The notes: generated by a model not told the origin, from the sequence alone. A stretch of DNA of 64,000 bases from Eriocheir sinensis (GCF_024679095.1 NW_026110563.1:62001-126000); one strand, 5' to 3'; shown: positions 30,561 to 48,625, numbered from the stretch's first letter. Translations and numbers: made by a program.

Positions 30561-32985
30561 ATTTATATAAAATTATATACATAAAATAACGCAAATTTCT
30601 ATAAAAATATATGTACAAAAATGCACAGAAAAAAAATTTGCATTAAAAAATATATACAAAACATACATTACATAATGTAAATGAGTATAAAAAAATGTAT
30701 ACAAAATACCTGAAATAATCTAAATTCGTATCGAATTAAATTAAGAAAATACCAAAAAAATTATGTAATTTTGGATGAAAATATATATAGAAAACACACA
30801 TAAAATAACCTAAATACAAATACAAATATCCATATGAAATAATTTTAAATTGAATGAAATAAATATACAAAATAAACATAAAATATGGTAAATTTGTAAT
30901 GAAATATATGTAAAAATACTCATAAAATATTATAAATTTGTTTGAAAATATATATACAAATACTCATAAAATAACATGAATTGGTATAAAATTTGTATCA
31001 AAATATATACGAATACACACAATAAGATAATGTACATTTTTTATGAAAATGTATATACAAAATAAACATAAAATTTAATTAAATACGTAGAAAAATATAT
31101 ATACAAAATACACATAAAATAATGTAAATTTGTATAAAAATATATAAACAAATACACATAAAATAACGTAAATTTGAATAAAATATATATACAAAATAAA
31201 CATTAAATAATGTAAATATGTATAAAAAAAATATACAAAATACACATAGAATAATGTTAAATCGTATCAAAATAAATAAACAGAATATCAATAAAATAAT
31301 GTAAATTTGTATGAAAATAAAGACGCAAAATACCCATATAATAACGTATATTTGCATAAAAATATATATACAAAAATACATATAAAATAATTTAATTTGT
31401 ATTAAAATAAATATTCAAAATGCACATACAATAAAGTAAATTTGTATTGAAATAGATATGCAAAATACACATAAATAATGTAAATTTGTGTCAAAATATA
31501 TATACGAATACACATAAAATAGAGTAAATTTCTATGAAAATATACATACAAAATACATAAAATGTAAAAAAGTATAAAAATATATATACCAAATACACCT
31601 AAAATAATGTAAATTCGTATCAAAATAAATAAACAAAATTCCGATAAATGAACGTATATGTGTAGGAATATAAATATAGAAAATACACATAAAATAACGA
31701 AAATTTGTATAAAAATATATAAAAAAAACACAACAATAATTTCAATTTGTATGAAAATAGATATACAAAATACACATATAATTAGTTAAATTTGAATTTA
31801 AATACAAGTACAAAATACACATAAAATAATGTAAATTTGTATGAAATGAAAACAAATACACATAAAATAACGTACATTTGTATAAAATATATATACAAAA
31901 TACTCATAGAATAATGTAAAATCGCATCAAAATAAATACACAGAATATCAATAAAATAATATAAATTTGTATGAAAATAAAGATGCAAAATAACCATAAA
32001 ATAAACCATATTTTTTTAAAAATACATATACAAAAATACACATAGAATAATTAAATTTGTATTAAAATTAATATACAAAATGCAAATACAATAAGGTAAA
32101 TTTGTATTGAAAAAATATGGAAAATACACATAAAACAGTGTAAATTTGTTTCAAAATATATATACGAATACACATAAAATAACGTAGATTTCTATAGAAA
32201 TATATATACAAAATACACATGAAATGATGTAATATGTATAAAAAATATACATACAAAACACACATTAAATAATGTAAATTTGCGTCAAAATAAATAAACA
32301 AAATATCAATAAAAGAATGTGTATTTGTATGAAAATTGATATACAAAATACACATAAAATAACCTAAAATTGTATAAAACTATAAACAAAAATACACAAA
32401 AATAGTTTAAATTTATATGAAAATAAATATACAAAATACACATAAAATTAGGTAAATTTGTATTGAGATGCATATACAAAATACACATGAAATAATGTAA
32501 ATTTGAATAAAAATACATAAACAAATACACTTACAATAACGTAAATTTGTATAAAATATATATACAAAATACAAATTAAATAATGTAAATATGTATAAAA
32601 AAAATATATACAAAACACAAATAGAATAATGTAAAATCGTATCAAAATAAATACACAGAATATTAATAAAATAATGTAAATTTGTATGAAAATAAAGAAG
32701 CAAAATACCCTATAAATAACGCCTTTTTTTATAAAAATATATATGCAAATATACACATAAAAAAATAAAATTTGTATTAAAATAAATATACAAAATACAC
32801 ATACAATAAGGTAAATTTGTATTGAAATTCATATGCAAAATACATATAAAACAATATAAATTTGTTTCAAAATATATATACGAATACACATAAAATTACG
32901 TAGATTTCTATAAAAATATATATACAAAATACACATAAAATGAAGTAATTACGTATACAAAATACACATGAAATGATGTAAATAC

Positions 32986-32986
<1 letters not shown>

Positions 32987-33074
<88 letters not shown>
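32987..33074. repeat. (TA)n tract, about 88 bp
   Basis: Pure alternating A/T in an a3 unit: left flank gatgtaaatacg, right flank aaaatacacattaaataatg then taaattcgcgtc. The flanks match those of the tracts at 14,347 and 39,612, so the site is shared. Confidence 0.95.
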
Positions 33075-33079
<5 letters not shown>

Positions 33080-33186
33080 CACATTAAATAATGTAAATTC
33101 GCGTCAAAATAAATAAACAAAATATCAATAAAAGAATGTGTATTTGTATGAAAATAGATATACAAAATACACATAAAATAACCTAA

Positions 33187-33890
33187 ATTTGTAAAAAACT
33201 ATATACAAAAATACACAAAAATAATTTAAATTTGTATGAAAATAAATATACAAAATACACATAAAATTAGTTAAATTTGTATTGAAATACATATACAATA
33301 TACACATAAAATAATGTAAATTGGATTGAAAATATATAAACAAATACACTTAAAATAACGTAGATTTGTGTGAAATATATATACAAGATACACATTAAAT
33401 AATGTAAATGTGTGTAAAAAAAATATATACAAAAAACAAATAGAATAATGAAAAATCGTATCAAAATAAATACACAGAATATCAATAAAATAATGTAAAT
33501 TTGTATAAAAATAAAGATGCAAAATTCCCATACAATAGCGCATTTTTTAAAAAAATATATATACCAAAATACACATAAAATATTTAAATTTGTATTGAAA
33601 TAAATATACAAAATGCACATACAATAAGGTAAATTTGTATTGAAAGAGATATGCAAAAATACATATAAAACAATGTAAATTTGTTTCAAAATATATATAC
33701 GAAAACACATAAAATAACGTACATTTCTATAAAAATATATAAAATACACATAAAATAAGTAAATACGTATCAAAAAATATACAAAATACACATAAAATAA
33801 TGTAGTCGAAAAAATAATATAAAAATACCAATAAAAGAATGTGTATTTGTATATATATATATATATATAAATACCCATAAAATAACGTAA
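33187..33890 (-). repeat. Cassette A copy (minus), 704 bp
   Basis: Standard reverse order a16 to a1. The a1 unit carries a small TA expansion (about 33,852-33,869) in place of the usual aaatataaatatac core, which looks like an early stage of the long tracts. The a2 unit is degraded (gtagtcgaaaaaataatata near 33,802). Confidence 0.8.
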
Positions 33891-34285
33891 ATTTGTATAA
33901 AACTATATATAAAAATACACAAAAGTATTTAATTTTTTATGAAAATAGATATACAAAATACACATAAAATAAGCTAAATTTGAATTGAAATATATATGCA
34001 AAATACATAAAATAATGTAAATTTGTATCAAAATATTTATACAAATACACACATAATAACGTAAATTTGTATAAAAATATATAAACAAAATACGTATAAA
34101 TAAATGTAAATTTGTATGAGAAAATATATACAAAATACATATAAAATAACGCAAATTTCTATAAAAATATATATACAAAAATGCACATAAAATAAATTTG
34201 CATTAAAAAATATATACAAAACACACATTACATAACAATACATATTTACATTATTTTATTGATATTCTGTTTATTTATTTTGATA

Positions 34286-34454
<169 letters not shown>

Positions 34455-34960
34455 TTTATACATATTTAAATTATTTAATGTATATTTTGTATATATATTT
34501 TATCCAAATTTACGTTGTTTTAAGTGTATTTGTTTATATATTTTCATACAAATTTACATTATTTTATGTGTGTTTTGTATATGTATGTCAATATAAATTT
34601 GCCTAATTTTATGTGTATTTTGCATATCTATTTTCAAACAAATTTAAATTATTTTTGTGTATTTTTGTATATATTTTTATATAAATTTTAGTTATTTTAT
34701 TTATATTTTGTATATATATTTTCCTACAAATATACATTCTTTTATTGGAATTTTGTTTTTTTATTTTGATACGAATTTACATTATTTTATGTGTATTTTG
34801 TATATATATTTTTCTACGTATTTACATTATTTTATGTGTATTTTGTATATCTATTTCTATAGAAATCTACGTTATTTTATGTGTATTCGTATATAATTTT
34901 ATACAAATTTTATACAAATTCATGTTATTTTATGTGTATTTGTATATATATTTTCATACA

Positions 34961-35639
34961 TTACATTATTTTATGTGCATTTTTACATATATTTCATTAC
35001 AAATTTACCTTATTTTATGTTTATTTTGTATATTTATTTCATTCAATTTTAAATTATTTTATGTGTATATTTGTATTTGTATTTAGGTTATTTTGTGTAT
35101 TTTCTATATATATTTTCATCCAAAATTACATTATTTTATTGGTATTTTGTTAATTTAATTCGATACGAATTTAGATTATTTCATAGGTATTTTGTATACA
35201 TATTTTTATACGCATTTACATTATTTAATATGTGTTTTGTATATTTATTTTTATGCAAATTTACTTTATTTTATGTGCATTTTTGTACATATATTGTTAT
35301 TGAAATTTGCGTTATTTTTTGTGTATTTTGTATATGTTTTCTCATACAAATTTACATTATTTTATTGGTATTTTGTTTATCTATTTTGATACGAATTACA
35401 TGGTTATTTGTATATTTTGTACATATTTTTTTATACGTATTTACATTATTTAATGTGTATTTTGTTTATATATTTCTAGACAAATTTGTATAAATATTTT
35501 GATACAAATTTACATTATTTTATGTATGTTGTATATATATTTCAATTCAAATTTAGCTTATATTATGTGTATTTTGTATATCTATTTTCATACAAATTTA
35601 ATTACTTCTGTGGATTTTTGTATATAGTTTTATATAAAT
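34961..35639 (+). repeat. Cassette B copy (plus), 679 bp
   Basis: Order b1 (ttacattattttatgtgcat) to b15 (ttaattacttctgtgg), followed by a1 (ttacgtt) at 35,640. Slightly short: b3 lacks a few bases (ttaggttattttgtgtatttt) and b11 is joined to b12 with loss near 35,477. Confidence 0.8.
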
Positions 35640-36284
35640 TTACGTTATTTTAAGTGTATTTTGTATATTTATATTTATACAAATACACATTCTTTTATTA
35701 GTATTTTGTTTATTTATTTTGATACGAATTTACATTATTTTATGTGTATTTTGTATACATTTTTATAGAAATCTAAGTTATTTTATGTGTATTCGTATAT
35801 ATATTTTGAAACAGATTTATATTGTTTTATATGTATTTTGCAAATCTCTTTCAATACAAATTTATCGTATTGTATGTGCTTTTTGTATATTTATTTTAAT
35901 ACAAATTCAAATATTTTATGTGTGTTTGGTATATATATTTTTATAAAAAATGCGTTATTCTATGGGTATTTTGCATCTTTATTTTATTAATATTCTGTGT
36001 ATTTATTTTGATACGATTTTACATTATTCTCTTTGTGTTTTGTATATATTTTTTTATACATATTTACATTATTTAATGTGTATTTTGTATAAATATTTAA
36101 TACAAATTTACGTTATTTTAAGTGTATTTGTTTATATATTTTCATTCAAATTTACATTATTTTATGTGTATTTTGTATATGTATTTCAATACAAATTTAC
36201 CTAATTTTACGTGTATTTTGTATATTTCTTTTCATACAAATTTAAATTAATTTTGTGTATTTTTGTAAATAATTTTATAAAAAT

Positions 36285-39200
36285 TTAGGTTATTTTATGT
36301 ACGCATTTACATTATTTAATGTGTGTTTTGTATATATATTTTTATGCAAATTTACTTTATTTTATGTGCATTTTTGTACATGTATTTTTATAGAAATTTG
36401 CGTTATTTTATTTGTATTTGTATATGTTTTCTCATACAAATTTACATTATTTTATTGCTATTTTGTTTATTTATTTTGATACGAATTACATGATTATATG
36501 TGTATTTTGTACATATTTTTTATACGTATTTACATTACTTAATGTGTATTTTGTTTATATATTTTTAAACAAATTTACGTTATTATATGTATTTGTATAA
36601 ATATTTTGATACAAATTTACATTATTTTATGTATTTTGTATATACATTTCAACTCAAATTTTGCTTATTTTATCTGTATTTTGAATATTTATTTTCATAC
36701 GAATTTAATTACTTCTGTGTATTTTTGTATATAGTTTGATACAAATTTACGTTATTTTGTGTATTTTGTATATTTATATTTATACAAATACACATTCTTT
36801 TATTGGTATTTTGTTTATTTATTTTGATACGAATTTACATTATTTTATGTGTATTTTTTATGCATTTTCTTATACGTATTTACTTCATTTTATGTGTATT
36901 TTGTATATATATTTTTATAGAAATCAACGTTATTTTATGTGTATTTGTATATATATTTTGAAACAAATTTACATTGTTTTATGTGTATTTTGCATATCTA
37001 TTTCAATACAAATTTACCTTATTGTATGTGCATTTTGTATATTTATTGTAATACAAATTTAAATATTTTATGTGTATTTTGGTATATATATTTTATAAAA
37101 AATGCGTTATTTTATGGGTATTTTGCATCTTTATTTTCATACAAATTTACATTGTTTTATTAATATTCTGTGTATTTATTTTGATACGATTTTACATTAT
37201 TCTATTTGAGTTTTATATATATTTTTTTATACATATTTACATTATTTAATGTGTATTTTGTATATTTTAAAACAAATTTACGTTATTTTATGCGCATCTG
37301 TTAAAATATTTTGATACAAATTTACATTATTTTATGTATTTTGCATATATATTTCAATATAGTGTATTTTATGTATATTTTGTATCTCTATTTTCATACA
37401 AATTTAAATTACTTTTGTGTATTTTTGTATATAGTTTTATACAAATTTACGTTATTTTATGTTTATTTTGTATATTTATTTTCATACAAATTCACATTCT
37501 TTTATTGGTATTTTGTGTATTTATTTTGCTACGAATTTACATTATTTTATGTGTATTTTGTATATTCATTTTTATACGTATTTACATCATTTTATGTGTA
37601 TTTTTTATTTGTATTTTTATAGAAATTTACGTTTTATTTTATGTGTATTCGTATATATATTTTGAAACAAGTTTACATTGTTTGATGTGTGTTTTGCATA
37701 TCTATTTCAATACAAATTTATCATATTGTATGTGCATTTTGTATATTTATTTTAATACAAGTTTAATTATATGATGTGTATTTTTCTATATATGTTTTTA
37801 TAAAAATATGTTTTTTTTAATGGGTATTTTGCATCTTTATTTTCATACAAATTTACATTATTTGATTGATATTCTGTGTATTTATTTTGATACGATTTTA
37901 CATTGTTCTATGTGTATTTTGTATATATTTTATTTTACATATTTACATTATTTAGTGTGCATTTTCTATATATATTTTATACAAACATATGTTACTTTAT
38001 GTCTATTTGTTTATATATTTTCATACAAATTTACATTATTTGATGTGTATTTTGTATATGTATTTCAATACAAATTTACCTAATTTTATGTGGATTTTGT
38101 ATATCTATTTTCATACAAATTGAAATTATTTTTGTGTTTTTTTGTATCTATTTTAATACAAATTTTAGGTTTTTTATATATTATTTTGTATATTGATTTT
38201 CCTACATATATACATTCTTTTATTGAAATCTAGTTTATTGAATTTGATACGAATTTACCTTATTTTAGGTATATTTTGTATATATATTTTTATACGTATT
38301 TATATCATTTTATGTGTATTTTTTATATATATTTTCATAGAAATTTACGCTATTTTATGTGTTTTCGTATATATAGTCTAATACAAATTTACCTTATTGT
38401 ATGTGCATTTTGTATATTTATTTTAATACAAATTTAATTATTTTATGTGTATTTTTGAATATATATTTTTATACAAATATGCGTTATTTCATGGGTATTT
38501 TGCATCTTTATTTTCATTGAAATTTACATTATTTTATTGATATTCTGTTCATTTATTTTGATACGATTTTACATTATTCTATGTGTATTTTGTATATATT
38601 TTTTTTATACATTTTTCCTTAATTTAATGTGTATTTTGTATATATATTTTATAGAAATTTACGTTACGTTACGTTACGTGTATTTGTTGATATATGTTGA
38701 CACAAATTTACAATATCTTATGGGTATTTTGTATATATATTTCAAAAGAAATTTACCTAGTTTTATGTGTATTTTGTATATCTATTTTCATACAAATTCA
38801 AATTATTTCTGGGTATTTTTTATATATTTTATTACAAATTTTACTTATGTTATGTGTATTTTGTAAATTTATTTTCATTCAAATATATATTATTTTATTG
38901 GTATTTTGTTGATTTATTTTGATAAGAATTTACATTATTTTATATGTACTTTGTATATATATTTTTATACATTCTTTAATGTTTATTTTGAATATATATT
39001 TTTATACTAATTCATGTTATTTTATGTGTATTTGTATATATATTTTCATACAAATTTATATTATTTTATGTGTATTTTGTACATATATTTCATTACAAAT
39101 TTACCTTATTTTATGTTTATTTTTAATATTTATTTCATTCAATTTTAAATTATTTTATGTGTATATTTGTATTTGTATTTAGGTTATTTTATGTGCATTT

Positions 39201-39287
39201 TCTATATATATTTTCATCCAAAATTCCATTATTTTTTTGGTATTTTGTTAGTTTAATTCGATACGAATTTAGATTATTTCATTGGTA
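36285..39287 (+). repeat. Right arm of the large inverted duplication (partner 2,760-5,475)
   Basis: Matches the reverse complement of 2,760-5,475 through shared private features: the TTTTATGTACGCATTT junction (36,295-36,310), ttatctgtattttgaat (about 36,669), gcattttcttatacg (about 36,862), the TTACG run (38,659-38,678), tttcaaaagaaatttacctag (about 38,735-38,755) and ttctgggtatttttt (about 38,808). It has about 215 bp that the left arm lacks (about 38,825-39,045). Part of it also resembles 50,350-52,000 in the same orientation. Confidence 0.75.
38659..38678 (+). repeat. TTACG pentamer tract, 4 copies
   Basis: Four perfect TTACG units in a plus-strand a13-like unit, followed by tgtatttgttgatatatg. 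It is the mirror of the seven-copy CGTAA tract at 3,152-3,186, showing copy-number change since the two arms separated. Confidence 0.96.
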
Positions 39288-39607
39288 TATTATAAAATAT
39301 ATATATAAAATACACAAAAAATAATGTATCGTATCAAAATTAATACAGAGAATATCAATAAAATAATGTAAATTTGTATGAAAATAAAGATGCAAAATAC
39401 CCATAAAATAAAGCATATTTTTATAAAAATAAATATACAAAAATACACATAGAATAATTAAATTTGTATTAAGATTAATATACAAAATGCATATACAATA
39501 AGGCAAATTTGTATTGAAAAAATATGCAAAATACACATAAAACAGTGTAAATTTGTTTCAAAATCTATATACGAATACTCATAAATCAACGTAGATTTCT
39601 ATATATA

Positions 39608-39611
<4 letters not shown>

Positions 39612-39660
<49 letters not shown>

Positions 39661-39680
39661 TATATATATTTATATTTATA

Positions 39681-39761
<81 letters not shown>
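39612..39761. repeat. (TA)n tract, about 150 bp, with A-rich break
   Basis: Two TA runs separated by an A/T-rich break (tatttatatttatataaaaaaaa at about 39,667-39,690). Left flank is reverse a4 (gtagatttctatatatac), right flank aaaatacacattaaataatgtaaattcgcg, the same a3 site as at 14,347 and 32,987. Confidence 0.93.
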
Positions 39762-39765
<4 letters not shown>

Positions 39766-40307
39766 CACATTAAATAATGTAAATTCGCGTCAAAATAAAT
39801 AAACAAAATATCAATAAGATAATGTAAATTTGTATGAAAATAAAGATGCAAAATAACCATATAATAACACATATTTGTATAAAAATATATATACAAAAAT
39901 ACATATAAAATAATTAAATTTGTATTAAAATAAATATACAAAATGCACATACACTAAAGTAGATTTGTATTGAAATAGATATGCAAAAAACACATAAATA
40001 ATGTAAATTCGTATCAAAATAAATAAACAAAATTCCGATAAAAGAACGTATATTTGTAGGAAAATAAATATAAAAAATACACATAGAGTAACGAAAATTT
40101 ATATAAAAATATATATACAAAAATACACAAAAATAATTTCAATTTGTATGAAAATAGATATACAAAATACACATATATAGTTAAATTTGTATTTAAATAC
40201 ATGTACAAAATTCACATAAAATAATGTAAATTTGTATTTAAATACATGTACAATAATTACATAAAATAATGTAAATTTGTATGAAATGAAAACAAATAAA
40301 CATAAAA

Positions 40308-40449
<142 letters not shown>

Positions 40450-41076
40450 GTAAAATCGAGTCAAAATAAATACACAGAATATCAATAAAATAATGAAAAT
40501 AAAGATGCAAAATACCCATAAAAAAATACTCATAGAATAATTAAATTTGTATTAAAATTAATATACAAAATGCACATACAATAAGGTAAATTTGTATTGA
40601 AAGAGATATTCAAAAATACATATAAAACAATGTAAATTTGTTTCAAAATATATATACGAATACACATAAAATAACGTAGATTTCTATAGAATTATATATA
40701 CAAAATACACATGAAATTACGTAAATACGTATAAAAATATATATACAAAATACATTTTTAATAATGTAAATTCGTGTCAAAATAAATAAACAAAATATCA
40801 CCTAAATTTGTTTAAAACTATATACAAAAATACACAAAAATAATTAAAATTTGTATGAAAATAAATATACAAAATACACATAAAATTTGGTAAATTTTTA
40901 TTGAAATACATTTACAAAATACACATAAAATAATGTAAATTTGAATGAAAATATATAAACAAATACACTTAAAATAACGTAAATTTGTATAAAATATATA
41001 TACACATTAAATAATGTAAATACGTATAAAAAAATATATACAAAACACAAATAGAATAATATAAAATCGCATCAAA

Positions 41077-41234
<158 letters not shown>

Positions 41235-42271
41235 CAAATGTACGTTACTTTATGTGTATTTGTTTTCATTTCATACAAATTTACATTATTTTATGTGAAC
41301 TTTGTACATGTATTTAAATACAAATTTAACTAATTATATGTGTATTTTGTATATCTATTTTCATACAAATTGAAATTATTTTTGTGTATTTTTGTATATA
41401 TTTTTATATAAATTTTCGTTACTCTATGTGTATTTTGTATATTTATTTTCTTACAAATATACGTTCTTTTATCGGAATTTTGTTAATTTATTTTGATACG
41501 AATTTACATTATTTATGTGTATTTTGCATATTTATTTCAATACAAATTTACTTTATTGTATGTGCATTTTGTATATTTATTTTAATACAAATTTAATTAT
41601 TTTATATGTATTTTTGCATATATATTTTTATGCATATATGCGTTATTATATGGGTATTATGCATCTTTATTTTCATACAAATTTACATTATTTTATTGAT
41701 ATTCTGTTTATTTATTTTGATACGATTTAACATTATTTTATGAGTATTTTGTATATATATTTTTATACATATTTAAAATGTTTAAAGTATATTTTGTATA
41801 TATATTTTATACAAATTTACGTTATTTTATGTGTATTTGTTTATATATTTTCATACAAATTTACATTAATTTATGTGTGTTTGTATATGTATTTCAATAC
41901 AAATTTGCCTAAGTTTATTTGTATTTTGCATATCTATTTTCAAACAAATTTAAACTATTTTTGTGTATTTTTGTATATATTTTTATACAAATTTTAGTAA
42001 TTTTATTTGTATTTTGTATATATATTTTCCTACAAATATACATTCTTTTATTGGAATTTTGTTGATTTATTTTGATACGAATTTACATTATTTTATGAGT
42101 ATTTTGTAAATATATTTTTCTACGTATTTACATTTTTTATGTTTATTTTTCATATATATTTTCTTAAAAATTTACGTTATTTTATTGTGTGTATTCGTAT
42201 ATATTTTGATACAAATTTTAAACAAATTCATGTTATTTTATGTGTATTTAGATATATATTTTCATACAAAT

Positions 42272-42972
42272 TTACATTATTTTATGTGTATTTTGTACAT
42301 ATATTTCATTACAAATTTACCTTATTTTATGTTTATTTTGTATATTTATTTCATTCAATTTTAAATTATTTGATGTGTACATTTGTATTTGTGTTTAGGT
42401 TATTTTATGTGTATTTTCAATATATATTTTCATCCATAATTACATTATTTTATTGGTATTTTGTTAATTTAATTCGATGCTAATTAAGATTATTTCAAAG
42501 GTATTTTGTATACATATTTTTATACGCATTTACATTATTTAATGTGTGCTTTGTATATATATTTTTATGCAAATTTACTTTATTTTACGTGCATTTTTTT
42601 ACATATATTTTTATAGAAATTTGCGTTATTTTATATGTATTTTGTATATATTTTCTCATACAAATTTACATTAATTTATTGGTATTTTGTTTATTTATTT
42701 TGATACGAATTACATTATTATATGTGTATTTTGTACATATTTTTTATACGCATTTAAAGTATTTCAAGAGTAATTTGTTTATATATTTTTATACAAATTT
42801 ACGTTATTATGTGTGTATTTGTATAAATATTTTGATACAAATTTACATTATTTTATGTATTTTGTATATATATTTCAATTCAAATTTAGATTATTTTATG
42901 TGTATTTTGTATATCTATATTCATACAAATTTAATTACTTTAGTGTATTTTTGTATATAGTTTTATACAAAT
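42272..42972 (+). repeat. Cassette B copy (plus), 701 bp
   Basis: b1 to b15 in order: b1 (gtacatatatttcattac), b2 (ttaccttattttatgttta), the b3 composite (ttaaattatttgatgtgtac ... ttttcatccataa), b4 (ttaatttaattcgatgc), b5 to b8, b9 (attggtattttgtttat), b10 (gtacatattttttatacgc), b11 to b15. Cassette A starts immediately after, at 42,973. Confidence 0.85.
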
Positions 42973-43686
42973 TTACGTTATTTTATGTGTATATTGAATA
43001 TTTATATTTATACAAATACACATTCTTTTATTGGTATTTTGTTTATTTATTTTGATTCGAATTTACATTATTATATGTGTATTTTGTATACATTTTTTTA
43101 TACGTATTTACTTAATTTTATGTGTATTTTGTATATATTTTTATAGAAATCTACGTTATTTTATGTGTTTTCGTATATATATTTTGAAACAAATTTACAT
43201 TGTTTTATATGTATTTTTGAATATCTCTTTCAATAAAAATTTACCTTACTGTATGTGCATTTTGTATATTTATTTCAATACAAATTTAAATATTTTATGT
43301 GTGTTTTGGTATATATATTTTTATAAAAAATGCGCTATTTTATGGGAATTTTGCATCTTTATTTTTCTATAAATTTACATTATTTTATTGATATTCTGTG
43401 TATTTATTTTGATACGATTTTACATTATTCTATTTGTATTTTGTATATATTTTTTTTATACACACTTACAGTATTTAATGTGTATCTTGCATATATATTT
43501 TATACAAATTTACGTTATTTTAAGTGTATTTGTTTATATATTTCCATTCAAATTTACATTATTTTATGTGTATTTTGTATATGTATTTCAATACAAATTT
43601 ACCTAATTTTATGTGTATTTTGTATATTTCTTTTCATACAAATTTTAATTATTTTTGTGTATTTTTTTACATAGTTTTATACAAAT
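42973..43686 (+). repeat. Cassette A copy (plus), 714 bp, complete
   Basis: All 16 unit types are present in order with no missing unit. It is followed by a1 of a new copy (ttaggttattttatgta) that jumps at once to b5 through the TTTTATGTACGCATTT junction at 43,695-43,710. Confidence 0.88.
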
Positions 43687-44147
43687 TTAGGTTATTTTAT
43701 GTACGCATTTACATTATTTAATGTGTGTTTTGTATACATATTTTTATGCAAATTTACTTTATTTTATGTGCATTTTTGTACATATATTTTTTTAGAAATT
43801 TGCGTTATTTTATGTGTATTTGTATATGTTTTCTCATACAAATTTACATTATTTTATTGCAATTTTGTTTATTTATTTTGATACGAATTACATGATTATA
43901 TGTGTTTTTGTACATATTTTTTATACGTATTTACATTACTTAATATGTATTTTGTTTATATATTTTTAAACAAATCTACGTTATCATATGTATTTGTATA
44001 AATATTTTGATACAAATTTACATTATTTTATGTATTTTGTATATACATTTCAATTCAAATTTAGCTTATTTTATCTGTATTTTGTATATCTATTTTCATA
44101 CAAATTTAATTACTTCTGTGTATTTTTGTATATAGTTTTATAAAAAT

Positions 44148-44862
44148 TTACGTCATTTTATGTGTATTTTGTATATTTATATTTATACAAATACACATTC
44201 TTTTATTGGTATTTTGTTTATTTATTTTGATACGATTTTACATTATTTTATGTGTATTTTGTAAACATTTTTTTATACGTATTTACTTCATTTTATGTGT
44301 ATTTTGTATATATATTTTTATAGAAATCTACGTTATTTTATGTGTTTTCGTATATATATTTTGAAACAAATTTACATTGTTTTATATGTATTTTTGCATA
44401 TCTCTTTCAATACAAATTTACCTTATTGTATGTGCATTTTGTATATTTATTTTAATACAAATTTAAATATTTTATGTGTATTTTGTTATATATATTTTTA
44501 TAAAAAATGCGTTATTTTATGGGAATTTTGCATCTTAATTTTCATACAAATTTACATTATTTTATTAATATTCTGTGTATTTATTTTTAAACGATTTTAC
44601 ATTATTCTATTTGTTTTTTGTATATATTTTTTTAAACATATTTACATTATTTAATGTGTATTTTGTGTATATATTTTATACAAATTTACATCATTTTAAG
44701 TGTATTGGTTTATATATTTTCATTCAAATTTACATTATTTTAAGTGTATTTTGTATATGTATTTAAATACAAATTTACCTAATTTTATGTGTATTTTGTA
44801 TATTTATTTTCATAAAAATTTAAAATATTTTTGAGTATTTATGTATATAGATTTATACAAAT
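44148..44862 (+). repeat. Cassette A copy (plus), 715 bp, complete
   Basis: Sixteen units a1 to a16. Variants: a10 ends ttttaaacgat in place of tttgatacgat, and a13 reads ttacatcattttaagtgtat. The next a1 begins ttaggtt at 44,863 and continues into a2 near 44,908, so a second A copy starts here. Confidence 0.86.
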
Positions 44863-46380
44863 TTAGGTTATTTTATGTGTATTTTGTATATCTATTTTCA
44901 TACAAATACACATTCTTTTATTGATATTTTGTTTATTTATTTTGAAGCGAATTTACATTATTTAATGTGTATTTTGTATATATATTTTTATACGTATTTA
45001 CATCATTTCAGGTGTATTTTGTATATATATTTCTATAGAAATCTACGTTATTTTATGTGTATTCGTATATATATTTGAAACAAATTTACAGTTTTATGTG
45101 TATTTTGCATATTTTTTCAATACAAATTTACCTTATTGTATGTGCATTTTGTATATTAATTTTAATACAAATTTAATTATTCAATGTGTATTTTTGTATA
45201 TGTATTTTTATTAAAATATGCTTTATTTATCGGTATTTTGCATCTTTATTTTCATATACAAATTTACATTATTTTATTGATATTCTGTTTATTTATTTTG
45301 ATACGATTTTACAATATTCTATGTGTACTTTGTATATATTTTTCATACATATTTACATTATTTAATGTATATTATGTATATATATTTTACGGAAATTTAC
45401 TTTATTTTATGTGTATTAGTTTATATATTTTCATACAAATTTACATTATTTTATGTGTATTTTGTATATGTATTTCAATACAAATCTGCCTAATTTTATG
45501 TGTATTTTGCATATCTATTTTCAAACAAATTTAAATTATTTTTGTGTATTTTTGTATATATTTTTATACAAATTTTAGTTATTTTATTTGTATTTTTTAT
45601 ATATATTTTCCTACAAATATACATTCTTTTAGTGGAATTTTGTTTATTTATTTTGATACGAATTTACATTATTTTATGTGTATTTTGTATATATATTTTT
45701 CTACGTATTTACATTATTTTATGTGTATTTTGTATATATATTTTCATAAAAATTTACGTTATTTTATTGTGTGTATTCGTATATATTTTGATAGAAATTT
45801 ACATTATTATTTTATGTGTATTTTCTGTATACAATTTCATCCAAAATTACATTATTTTATTGGTGTTTTGTTAATTTAATTCGTTACGAATTTAAATTAT
45901 TTCATAGGTATTTTGTATACATATTTTTATACGCATTTACATTATTTAATGTGTGTTTTGTATATATATTTTTATGCCAATTTACTTTATTTTATGTGTA
46001 TTTTTGTACATATATTTTTATAGAAATTTGTGTTATTTTATCTGCATTTTGTAGATGTTTTCTCATACAAATTTACATTAATTTATTGGTATTTTGTTTA
46101 TTTATTTTGATACGAATTACATGATTATATATGTATTTTGTGTATATATTTTTATACGTATTTACATTATTTAATGTGTATTTTGTTTGTGTTTTTATAC
46201 AAATTTACGTTATTTTATTTGTATTTGTATAAATATTTTGATACAAATTTACATTATTTGATATATTTTGTATAAATATATTTCAATTCAAATTTAGCTT
46301 ATTTTATGTGTATTTTGTATATCTATTTTCATACAAATTTAACTACTTTTGTGTATTTTTGTATATAGTTTGATATAAAT

Positions 46381-48618
<2,238 letters not shown>

Positions 48619-48625
48619 TAGAAAT

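Larger units (their letters stand above)
28968..34229 (-). repeat. Repeat block 14, minus orientation
   Basis: About 117 units. Contains A copies at 29,854-30,560 and 33,187-33,890, a TA tract at 32,987-33,074 and a short one at about 33,852-33,869. The first 900 bp (to about 29,850) is a more irregular mixture of A and B unit types. It ends at CATTACATAACAATACATAT near 34,229. Confidence 0.86.

Noticed and set aside
42326..42340. Yeast-type ARS consensus (TTTTATGTTTA) in the b2 unit of the B cassettes as replication origins
   Set aside because: The 11-base match is real and recurs in many b2 units, but it is expected by chance in such T-rich DNA and is meaningful only in budding yeasts, which nothing here indicates.
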